Positions 47,344 to 57,538 of a stretch of DNA of 64,000 nucleotides are shown here, one piece after another. Under the pieces are notes generated by a model, which saw only the letters and a list, made by a program, of their open reading frames with translations, did no database searches and had not been told where the DNA came from. Numbering within the stretch: position 1 is the first letter of the stretch; each line of letters opens with the position of its first letter. Source of the DNA: Bombardia bombarda (taxonomy: Eukaryota; Ascomycota; Sordariomycetes; Sordariales; Lasiosphaeriaceae); NCBI GenBank assembly GCA_030512295.1, contig JAULSR010000001.1, forward strand, positions 7,525,001-7,589,000, given 5' to 3'. A program made the translations under genes and the position numbers.

Positions 47344-48085
47344 TTAGACACTGTAAACCCAGTATCCCGCCAATTCCACCAGGCACGTCCCATTATCCAT
47401 TACCATTAATCCGGCCAAACTTTTCGAGATCATTTTCACAAGGGACTCGACTTCGTAGTACTCATAGCACTTTCCGCAGCAGTTTCGCCTAGAACAAATA
47501 GATCACGGTCAGAAACAGAACCTGGGAACTCATAGCTCACACAAACACAGATAGATAGGTTAGTACTCACCCGCGCATAAACTTTTCCTCCTCCTCATCT
47601 GCCTTCGTCTTATCTCCATCGGCCGCGTTTTTTGCAGACAAGAAAGTAGACTTGGTAGAAGGGGAAGAACCAAACTTGACACTCTTCATAGTAGCGATAG
47701 TACTACTACTAACACTCCTCCCTCCAGCAGCAGCAGCAGCAGCAGAAGGCTCCCTCTCCCCACCAGACACAGCCGTAGACCGATTCCGAGGATACTCGGG
47801 CATCGGATACTGCAGATCCATAGAAACAGTCTCGACCTCGCAAGAGGTGATAAAGTCACTTTGCCTGCGTACAGGAGGGGTCGGGCTGGTAGGTGAAGAG
47901 GGTGCAGCGGGGGCTGCTCCAGAGGTGGAGATCCGAGGCGGTTTCGAGGTGGTCCTCGGGGATTTAGGAAGCAAAGGCATTGTGTGTGGTATAGTAGTGT
48001 GCCGTTGGTGTCCAGTTGTGTGTGGTATATGTTGATGGGATAAGTCCGTGGTGATCGGGATGTCGAGGGCTTTAAATGTGGTCAT
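47344..48085 (-). CDS. Small protein with C-terminal CCxxC segment, unknown function
   Basis: Two exons (48085..47571, 47488..47344) give 219 aa, or 184 aa from the in-frame ATG at 47980, which is the likelier start because the upstream part is His/Thr-rich and atypical. The first exon is Ser/Pro/Ala-rich and ends in a Lys/Glu-rich helix (KADEEEEKFMRG). A strong GTGAGT donor and TTCTAG acceptor remove 82 nt and open a distinct 48-residue end: NCCGKCYEYYEVESLVKMI, then LAGLMVMDNG and ELAGYWVYSV to TAA. The end has two hydrophobic stretches and four Cys. I do not recognise the family. The clean phase across the intron argues that it is real. Confidence 0.6.
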
Positions 48086-48996
48086 GGCTGGACAAAGAGG
48101 AGAGGTTCAAGAGCCATGGGGGAAGTCTTCTGTCGGAGAACAAGTAATTTTTTTTTCGGCCAGAGCCGCCGCGTGAATAACATCGATGAGTTGCAGGAAG
48201 ATTATCAGCGAAACAATGCACGTGGTCCGAGATAATGTAAATGATGGGGAATGAATCGGGCTTTGTTGTCGTGATTCACCAAGGCCAGCACAAAGCGAAG
48301 GGGAACAAAGCGATTGTGACAAATCGACTCTCGTTGCTGTTGGTGCACGGTATGTATGCGACCAATAAGCAGTATTGAGTGAAAGGGAGGGGGTGAAATG
48401 CCCAAGTTTTGCTCAGAGATGCGGACATGTTCAATTACAAAGTCATTGCCCACGCATTTACTCATGGCAATGTCAGTTTTTACGAGACATGATGGCACAC
48501 GAACCTCAATCACGTGTGTGGTGTAGTTGTATCACGCAGCAAATGATAGAATGACGAAGAGGAACACAGAACGGACAGGCCGGTTGGATCGGGTACACAG
48601 GCATCAAAATACAGGATGTCATGGTTCAGTTGCTCTGTTCATTGCGAAAAACCCGCCTTCTAATTAATAGTGTGATGGAAAAGGTTATGATGGGATGTTT
48701 ATGTAAGAAAATGTCTTCCTGAATGCTCTTGTACCCTTCTGCAACAATCGCAGAAACAACCAAACTCCAAAAACTCCAAAATCGACCGTGGACGGCCAAA
48801 GAAATCCATGATGGCGTTTCTTGAAGGAGACCCCAACCGTATATCACCAGCCTACATCCTACCCCCATATAAAACTTGCATTTTTTTTCGACAGATGATG
48901 CATAAAACGTGACGCAATATAACGATGCGGTATATAATCATCAATCGTTAGAATAGCAGAGGCAAACGAACTCTTGCCCCCGCCAAAGTTGCTTCG
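48086..48996. other. Intergenic
   Basis: Promoter side of the small cysteine gene and 3' side of the zinc-knuckle gene. No supported gene. Confidence 0.6.
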
Positions 48997-51253
48997 TCAC
49001 CATCGTCGACTACTATATAAGTTAGAACATGAGCTAAGAGATGGGTAGGGGACCTAAAGCTTACCTAAAGGCTGCTGCAACCTTCACCCTCTTGACTGGC
49101 TTCTTGAGTGGAAGTTTAGGTCTTCGATCGCTTGGCTCGTCCAAGCCAAGCAGTTCGGCCTCAAGTGCTGTGAGGGGTGACTCACTCCGACCGCGATCAG
49201 TTCTCTCGGACGAAGATGCCCGGCTACGACTGCGCGACGGTGACCTGCGTCTTCGATGAGACTTGGCTGATGGCCAGCAGTCGCGCTCATCATCGCGGTA
49301 TGACGAAGGGTTCCTGTCTTGAGACTGCCCGCTATGGTAGCCACTATCGTGACGCATCTTCGAGTAGGCTACCCTCTCATCCCGAGAAGACGAGGACTTA
49401 TTGTCATTCTGCACATCCAGATGTCGACGGTCTCCTGATGCTTTGGCGCTAGTTTCACCAGCTTGTGGAGACCATGGATCGCCACCAACAACGATGCTTG
49501 GGCTTCTTGGTGTGGCCTTGCGCGCAGGCGAAACCGCTCTGCTACAGGTTTCGACCGGTGCCAAAACATGAGACTTTCTCGATCGCTTGGCATCGTGTTC
49601 ACCCCGTTCGTAATCCCAGGACTCATTTTGAAGTGGCCGTTTGGCAGGCAGGCGATCACGTCGAGGTGAGGACAGATCCCGAGGACGATTGGCTTCAGGT
49701 GACAGATGTTGGCCATAACTATGACGGCCACTATGAGGTGATCCATCTGCAGTCTTCCTGTCGGGGGTCTCCGTGTGTTTGTCTGCCTGGACCTTGTACG
49801 GAGGAGGGATTTTGACAGTGGCGGTAGGCGATGGAGGGGTGGACGGTTCGTATGTTGAGTACTCATAATCGTCGGAATCAAACCGACGCCTAATCATACC
49901 TTGGTAATGTTTGAAGATTGGGTCTCTCTTGAGCACCAGCCAGGCGCTTGTCGCGCGAATTGACTGGACAAACTCCCTAAGGTTTTGTTCGTCAAAATAT
50001 GCAGATTTTACGCATGTTGCGTTGTATGCTGGCGGTATCGTTGGGTTCTCGTTATACTCGCAAGGTAAAGGAATGCCAACAGGATCGGCGGGCTTGGGCT
50101 TGGTCTCTGCGAAAACGACCTTCAAGTCCTCTTCGCATTCAGGATCCCATTCGCCATCCCCAATATCCTCCTTCTTATCTGACGACGGCGTGGGCTGAAC
50201 TACAGGGCGCTTTGCTGGGGACTCGTTCTGGGGAGGCCGATTATCCTGTCGTTCATGTCGGCGCTCGCCACGAATAGGAGTGGTTTTGGCAGCAGAGTCG
50301 TTTCCGGAGCGATGTCTGTCTTTGTGGGAGTTGGAACGCTTGGACCCTTGATGTTTTTGATGTTTACCACGATGGTTGTTATGCGAGGCCTTGTTTGCTG
50401 GAGGTGGCGGTGGAGGTGGTCCATACGGTGCTGGACTCCATCCAGGGACCGGTGGGTAGGGTCCGATATTAAGCGTCGGTAGGCCATATGCTGGTGCTTG
50501 CCCTGGTGGATAATGGAAATCAGGGGGTGGAGGAGGGAGCCCGGCAGGAAATTGGAGGGGGTAATGATTCGATCCGGGGGGAGGAGGCGGCGGAGGCGGC
50601 CCGTACTGGGGTGGGGGGTATGTACCAGGAGGGAAAGAAGGCGGGGTTGGGATAGGGGCATTTGGGTAGTAACCCGACGGTGGGTATGATGGGGGATAAG
50701 GGGGTTGCGCATAAGGGGGCTGTTGGCCGTACCGGGGCGGAGGTGGAGGGGGAGCCGACTGAGGGAACTGGCCGTACGGAGGTAGCGGCGGTGGCGGATA
50801 GTTTCCGGCAAATGATGGAGGCGGCGGAAAGCTTGGTTGGGGATACGCTTGCGGGACCGGCGGCGGAACAGCGGGCGGGTATGGAGGAGGCTGCGGCAGA
50901 GCGTACCTTGTGATGGAAGTAGCTTGGCCGGGAGGGGGTGGATAACGGGTAACGACGGGCCCTTTCTTGTCATGAGACGATGAGTTGTTCCGCTCTGAGG
51001 GCTGGCTGTGTTCTTGATGTTGAGAGTGCCATAGCTTCAGACCACTACAGGGGGTATGTCAGTAAACAAGCTGCAAACATTGTTGCCCCTTAACTCTTCT
51101 CCTCGAGAGGTCCAGAATCAAGATTAGGTCTACTCACGCAGGAACGTCCCGAGTAGGCTCTGGACATGCGGGAACCCAATGACCCCGGGCACCGCAGTTG
51201 TAACAAGAAGGCTCCTGCTCGGCAGTAGACTGTCCAGGGGCTGCGGTTGCCAT
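48997..51253 (-). CDS. CCHC zinc-knuckle, proline-rich and RS-like nuclear protein
   Basis: Three exons (51253..51138, 51044..49065, 49012..48997) give 703 aa. Residues 17-30 form one CCHC knuckle (CYNCGARGHWVPAC). Residues ~60-280 are extremely Pro/Tyr/Gly-rich (repeats such as YPPPPLPPYG), followed by a basic His/Lys segment. The conserved core is around GEWDPECEEDLKVVF, IPLPCEYNENPTIPP and FVQSIRATSAWLVLKRDPIF. The C-terminal third is rich in Arg/Ser/Asp with an RS stretch (RRRRSPSRSRSRASSSERTD). This composition suggests an RNA-binding or splicing-linked protein; that is inference. The last intron (donor AG|GTAAGC, acceptor TATATAG) adds five residues. If unspliced, the protein ends at 49061. 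Confidence 0.8.
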
Positions 51254-53779
51254 GACGTTTCCTTGGTCTGGTGCAATAATAACAGGGGGCCGAAAGGAAA
51301 AGACGAAAAAGACAACTCAGAAATGATAGTGAAAGTTGCCGCAAATCTCAGCACCAGAATGAAAGAAATTCGCAGACGAGTGGTAATCTAGATAATACGC
51401 TCAAAGGATGCTGAAAGAATAATGCTCGCAGATATGCAGCTGAATGGTGCGGACAGGGGTTCTGGCCGAATGTATGTAGGAGGTTATTCGCAGTTGCAGT
51501 TTCAATTCTCGGTATGTAGCGCAGCGCAGCGCCGACAGCGCTCTGAGAGAGCAGACTGCGGGGCAGGACGACGGGCGACAAGGCGGGCAATCAACTGGAA
51601 TAGCGCTCAAGGTAATTGAAAGCTTTCAAGCTTCAGATGTTCAAGGGCAGTCGTCGGCGTGCGCGTGCGCGTGTGCGATCCGAATGCCGATGCGTGGCTG
51701 CTTCTTCTGCGTCCCTGCAGCCTGGTCGCAGTCACGATCGCTTTCCCCCGCCGCGATTCCAATTGGCCAATAGCAATGCCGCGACATCAAGGATGCTGCA
51801 ATCAAGTAAATGCTTCAGCTTCAGGTACTCGTAAGATGCGACGGCGCGAGTGACGCTCGAGTCAAGCAGACATGTGTATGCGTTGCGTTGCGTGGTCGTC
51901 GTTGTCTTGCTCACTTATGGCGGCTCAACTTGCGATTCCAAAATTCGGAGTTGAAGGGTTCCTCTCTTCAGCCGCCACCGATTCTGGCGGGGGGGGCTGA
52001 CATTGGCGGTCACGTGCACGCACTGCGACCTGGTACCCTGCTGACGCCGACCCACGAGCTGTGAGGCTGCCAGGCACTTTCAATCTCATCTCATAACCCT
52101 AAGGTAGGTAGGTAATCTAACACTCACGAGCAGGTAACTGCAATGTCAAAAGGGACTGACCATCGAGGGCTAAGACTACGATACGGCAAACAGGGCAACC
52201 AGCCAGTGATGACAACCCCCCAGCGACTTCAGCAACTGATCAACGAAGAAAAGACGAAGTCCAACGTCCTTCAAGATTTATATGCCATGAGAGGAAGTAG
52301 ACCCTATATCGGATATAAAGTAAAGTTCTTGGAATTCATGTCTAATTCGACGGCCCTGAAGCAACCCGCCAGAAGGGGATGGATGTAAGACACAGGACGC
52401 AGATTGCAGGTAGACAGTACGGTGGTTTGCTGAAGGCGGAAAACCCCGCGCAGAGAGAAAACCATCACCACCACCACACCATGTGCCATCCATCGTGTGA
52501 AACGAGACCCGGCAAGGCTGGGCTGGTATCTTGATGGACTTCAGAGACTCCAGCTAAAGATAAGCCACGTAAAAGAAAATGCCTGGGCGACTGAGGTCAA
52601 TCGACTGAGGTCAATCAGGCTGGCCACAAGAAAGGCTAAAACAGGGGTAAAATGACGGCAGGGGAAATCGACGTCTGGCCTCGACAAGTAGATGAAGATG
52701 CAGGCACAGGGACATGAAGAAAAAGAAAAACAGTATCGCTTCCAAAAGAGGAGCACACTGCGCAGCTGCGAAGCCCAAAAACTGGCTGGACCAACTTCTC
52801 GAGTGAGGGCAGTGGCGGAGCGTGGGTCGAGCTGAGAGAGAAAATGAGACCTGGATCGGCGTCGAAATGGCAACTTCCAGGCCGTACGGAAATAGTGGAG
52901 GAACGACAGGTAGTGCTAGTTTAGCGCCTGAGCAGGGACAGCCGAGAGCTGTGAGGAAAGAGGGAGAATAGAGGGAATTTTGCAAAAGCACGAGTGGAGG
53001 GAGGAGCTCTGCTTTTGAATGAAAGGGGGCCTTGATGTTATGTGGGGCACTCCTGGCGGCACGTGTGAACCAGATGAGAGCTTGAGAGGAGGGGAAAGAA
53101 GGGCGTGAGGGACCAAAAGATAAAGATCTGGATTGGCTTGCGGTTATCGATAACCAAAAAGGGCGCTTGGACGCGTCTTTACTGGGCCGTTTCCAGCTGC
53201 CCGTCCCTCCCGCGTCTTGCAGCCGAAAAAGAACCGACCATAGGCGTTACGTTAGGCACCCAGAGCTCGCTCACTCGCTGCTTCAGCGGGCAGCGGGCGG
53301 CGGGTTCTACGCGCCACCTGCTGACAAAAAGGACCTAGGCAAAGCTTCAAAATAGGGGGCACTTAAAGTGCATCATCACGCCTGGTGTGGTGCCGCCTGC
53401 TCAGCTCCTCCTTCGATATAAGGTAGTTTTAAGCTGTTGCAGTCAACTTCGCTCCACGCATCTGTGGCCATATGATTTGACTGAGCTACCTATTCAATCT
53501 TTCTTCAGCCCCCCGCCCGCATCCATCTTCGAGCCGATTCTCTTCCCATTTCGATGTGACACTTTCCATTCTCCATCTCCGAACATGTTGGTTCGCATAC
53601 TTCAAGCCATCACCATAGACATCGCTCGAGCCGGGAGAAGCAGCAGCCCCGGTCCCTATCGCAACCGCAAACCGTGATACCCCCTTACGCCGCCGACGCC
53701 GCCGCCGCCCGGCCCATAATACCCGTCGTTTCCTTTGCCTCTGCTCCTGCTAGATAGCTTCTGTTTTCTCTCTCCCAAG
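51254..53779. promoter_or_regulatory. Long divergent intergenic region between zinc-knuckle gene and phosphatase
   Basis: 2.5 kb between the starts of the zinc-knuckle gene (-) and the Ppg1-type gene (+). An AACCCTAA octamer is at 52095-52102 beside a GGTAGGTAGGTA run. An upstream ORF of 30 codons at 53585-53677 is in the probable phosphatase leader. Other frames are not supported. Confidence 0.5.
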
Positions 53780-55105
53780 ATGCCTGGCCTCCCCGGTGAG
53801 TCAGTCTATTTCTTCATAACCCCCGGTGACTACTTGCAAGGCGGCATCCGAGCTACCAACTATGGACCCACTGCCGCTGAACAAGCGACCTGAATCACAA
53901 CAAGCACCCCGCTCCGTGCCGGACGTTTCGCTGACCAGCGACCCAACACAGGCTCCGTCGATCTCGACGAATGTATATCACGCCTCTACAAGAAAGAACT
54001 GCTGGCCGAATCGGTTATCGAGGCGATATGCGCAAAGACTAAGGAGCTGCTGATGCGCGAGAGCAATGTCGTCCACGTGCGCGCTCCCGTCACCGTTGTC
54101 GGCGACATACACGGCCAATTCTTCGACCTGATTGAGATCTTTAAGATTGGAGGCTGGTGTCCAGATACAAACTATCTATTTCTAGGTGGGTGGCAACCGT
54201 TCTTCCTACCATCTTTGCGTTCCTCCCGGGGAGACAGCCCCGGCATGGTTGGTGGGAGATGTTGGATGGTGATATACCTTTTGGCTAACCCAGCGGCACC
54301 CTTAACCCAGGCGATTATGTCGACCGCGGCATGTTCAGCGTCGAAACCATTTCTCTTCTTGTCTGCTTAAAATTAAGATACCCCAACCGCGTCACTCTGA
54401 TACGCGGAAACCATGAGTCGAGGGGCGTGACGCAGTCCTACGGCTTCTACACCGAGTGCTCGCGCAAGTACGGAAACGCCAATGTGTGGCATTACTTTAC
54501 CGACATGTTTGACTTCCTCACGTTGAGTGTCGTCATCAACGACCAAATATTTTGCGTGCATGGAGGTGAGTCTTACCTTACTCTGTTCCTACACTATCCA
54601 ACTAGCCTATGAGTCTCTCCAGCGAAACTAACATCCCCCCTCCCCAGGCCTCTCCCCCTCCATCCACTCCATCGACCAGATCAAAATCATCGACCGCTTC
54701 CGCGAGATTCCGCACGAAGGGCCCATGGCCGACCTGGTCTGGTCCGACCCGGACCCGGAGCGCGACGAGTTCAGCCTGTCGCCGCGCGGCGCCGGATACA
54801 CGTTCGGCGCCCAGGTGGTCAAGAAGTTTCTGGCCGTCAACAACATGAACCACATCCTGCGGGCGCACCAGCTGTGCCAGGAGGGCTACCAGGTGCTCTA
54901 CGACGACCGGCTCAGCACCGTCTGGAGCGCGCCCAACTACTGCTACCGGTGCGGCAATATGGCCAGCGTGCTCGAGGTCAGCGACACGGGCGAGCGCTTC
55001 TTCAACGTCTTCGCCGCGGCGCCGGAGAACGACCAGCACAAGGACGCGCAGCCGGGCGGGGAGAAGACGGCGGATGGCGGGGTGCTGCCTGATTACTTTT
55101 TGTAG
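53780..55105 (+). CDS. PPG1: Ppg1-type serine/threonine phosphatase (PP2A family catalytic subunit)
   Basis: Four exons (53780..53795, 53952..54185, 54311..54565, 54648..55105) give 320 aa. All metal-binding PPP motifs are present: VVGDIHGQF, LFLGDYVDRG (across intron 2), RGNHESR and the late WSAPNYCYRCGN. The C terminus is DYFL, the PP2A-type tail recognised by methylation and scaffold systems. The Ppg1 assignment rests on DLDECISRLYKKELL at the start and QIKIIDRFREIPHEGPMADLVW; in yeast Ppg1 works in a Far/STRIPAK-like complex. PP4/PP6-type subunits are the alternative. The first coding exon is just 16 nt, chosen because it puts MPGLPG directly before the conserved start. Confidence 0.9.
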
Positions 55106-55844
55106 AGAACGGCGGGCGATAATCAAAGATGGATTAAAATATTTAAAGAAGATATGTTGGAGCAGAGCAGCTTAGCTGGGCAGTCATTGAGGCAGGCAGC
55201 CCTATGTACGGGTTGGCATGGCGCTGAGAAACGCTCCTGGAAAGGGACGGGTGCTGTTGTGTTATGTTACACCACATGAGCGCGTCTTTATCCCGCTGCT
55301 GTTGCTAAATGCCTTACACAGTCGGCAATAGACGTGTAAGAGGGGAACAATGTTAGAGGTGCCAGGTGCATTAAAATGCAGGCCATTTGTCCATCTGTCC
55401 ATCACGAAGGAGAGACATTTATACAGAAAGCAATACATGTTTGTAAGGAGTTACATGTAGCACTAGAATCAAACCATAGAAGATAAGCTTGTCACGAGCT
55501 CATTTAACAGACAGATGAATGGTATGAAAAAGCTTCTGTATTATGGTATTTGGTATTTCTTTTTCCCCAACACCGTTTGTTCCCCATGATCATTTTCATT
55601 CGAATTCATTCAGGGGTTTTTGAAAAGACAGCAGCCGCAATGAAGGAAGCAAAATAGTAATGATGGATGTGATGTGAAGTTGAGTTTTGTTGGTAAGTTT
55701 CAAGAGTCAAGTTATGAGACACGTGGAACAGGAGATTATGTCTGTTCTGGTGTTGTCCAAAACTCTCTCCCGAAGCAGCGTTATCGTCAATAGTAGGTGT
55801 GTGTGCGTATGTGTGTGATTGGATGGGTAGATAAGTAGGTAGAA
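55106..55844. other. Intergenic, convergent 3' ends
   Basis: Lies between the phosphatase (+) and RhoGDI (-) stop codons. A short GT-rich run is near 55797-55817. No gene was seen. Confidence 0.6.
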
Positions 55845-57538
55845 TTACCACTCCTTGGTGATGTCAAAGCTCCAGTCAAACTGCAGATGCGTCTTCTTGT
55901 CGTCATCAACGAATGAAGAGCTGGCGTTGTAGTGACCACGTGCGAGCATTCCGCTGGGTGCCTCCTCCTCGTTAACTGCAGGTCTGAGTTAGCAACCTTG
56001 TGTATGTATTTTGGGGAGAGGGGGTTCGACCTAGCCCCTTTTATTACGTGAGGGAAAGGTCGATTATGGACTTACAGCGCTTGGTATAGACGGGGTTCTT
56101 CTCGGTGTTGGGAGCAAAGCTTCCCTGTTTAAGAAGTTAGACCAGCTCAATAGAGCATCTCTATAGGACAGAATGTTACACAAGAGGGTGGCACTTACAA
56201 TCATCTCACTGGTCTTTCCGCCGGGGACACGAATCTTGCCACGCTTAACAGCCTGAACGTAGTGAAGGCCGCTGAGGATCTCGTGCTGGACCTTGAACGA
56301 GGCGACCATGGTGAACCGTGCTCCCTCCTTAATCTTGAACGGGTTGTCCTTGAGGGTGGACTCGCTGCCGGGCTTGGAGAGGTCGATGACGACGGGAGGG
56401 CGGCCGGGGGACTCCATGGTGAGCGAGTAGATAATGCAGACTCTGGGGTCGTTGGGGTCTGAGAGGTCCTTGCCGCCGCCGCCGAGGCCGAGCGACTCCT
56501 TGTACCTCTGGAGAGACTCGTCGTTCTCGTCTGAATCGTCGGGGGACTCGTTAGCTGTCTGCCTGAAGCTGAACATTCTGCTCACAAAGGACCGAAGCTT
56601 GGCCATAAAGCCGGGGGGCGGCTTGTCACTGTCCGTGCCATTGACGGATGGGCTGGGGCTCCGCTGGCCTACTGATGGACATGGCGAGCCGTATCGGGGG
56701 TACGGCTGGCTGAGAATGCCCTGCGAGGGGCCAGCAGTGCTCTCGCTGAGAGCACAGGGGAGGGCGCCATACTTGCGCTCTGCGTTGGTGTCTGCGCGTG
56801 GCCGGCCCATCTGGGCCGGCTCGTCTCCATCGATCTGAAAGCGGACACGGGGGCGCTGGGGCTCGGCCATCTTGGCGGTGGGCCGGAATTTAGGGGGTTG
56901 GAGGTTTGGAGAATGGGGAGGGATAGGGGGAGGACTCTGGCCTATTCAGCTCCAGGGCAAGGCGTACGGAAGGTGCGAGATGGGCAAGCAGAAAGGATTA
57001 TCTGGGGCGTTACTTTGCTACTAGTAACATAAAGTTGATGTGTGGTTGTGCCATGAAGGTATGAGGTGGACAAGATACTGGAGTGGGAGAACAGATAGAG
57101 AGAAACGTATCCATGTGAAGGAGGGGGGTTAATAAACCAGCATGAATAAGTAGTTGGTTTGTTTGAGGAAGGCGCATCTGTCATATGTTCCCTAGGAATA
57201 TCATGAGGCTGTCGCTGTACTTCGCGACGGCCAAGTGGAACGAATGAAAACTCCAAAAAAACAAGCACCACGCCAACTGCCACTTGGCAGGTGGGTGGGT
57301 TCAGGTTTGCTGGTAAACGCCCCAGCACAGGCGGTATTCTTGGTCGGCATAGGGAGGACTTGGAGCTGGTAATGTTACAGCATGGAAGATGGCAGATGGC
57401 AGATGGCAGTTTGTAGACAGTATAAGTGAAGGTGGTCGACATACCCATCTTTTGATATTCAGCCAAGCTCTGCTTGGGCTGGGAGAGCTTGTAGCCCGAG
57501 GTGTTCTCGGGCATCAGATCATCTTCGTTGGAAGCCAT
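55845..57538 (-). CDS. RDI1: Rho GDP-dissociation inhibitor, with a second in-frame first exon
   Basis: The main form uses exons 57538..57445, 56530..56199, 56124..56076 and 55975..55845, giving 201 aa, the family's usual size. Exon 1 encodes the N-terminal regulatory arm (NEDDLMPENTSGYKL). The immunoglobulin-like domain follows: DESLQRYKESLGLG, NDPRVCIIYSLTMES, FKIKEGARFTMVASFKV, ILSGLHYVQAVKRGKIRV, then GSFAPNTEKNPVYTK and HLQFDWSFDITKEW. The protein holds prenylated Rho/Cdc42 in the cytosol. Intron 1 is 914 nt, far above local norms, and contains an ATG at 56870 in a strong context (GCCAAGATGG) whose frame runs without a stop into exon 2. This would give a 283-aa form with a ~110-residue Pro/Ser-rich, basic N terminus replacing the arm. 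Confidence 0.9.

Noticed and set aside
52143..52388. 81-codon frame with a reasonable start context
   Set aside because: Composition is protein-like, but there is no recognisable family or supporting context. It could be a small lineage-specific gene, not enough to call.
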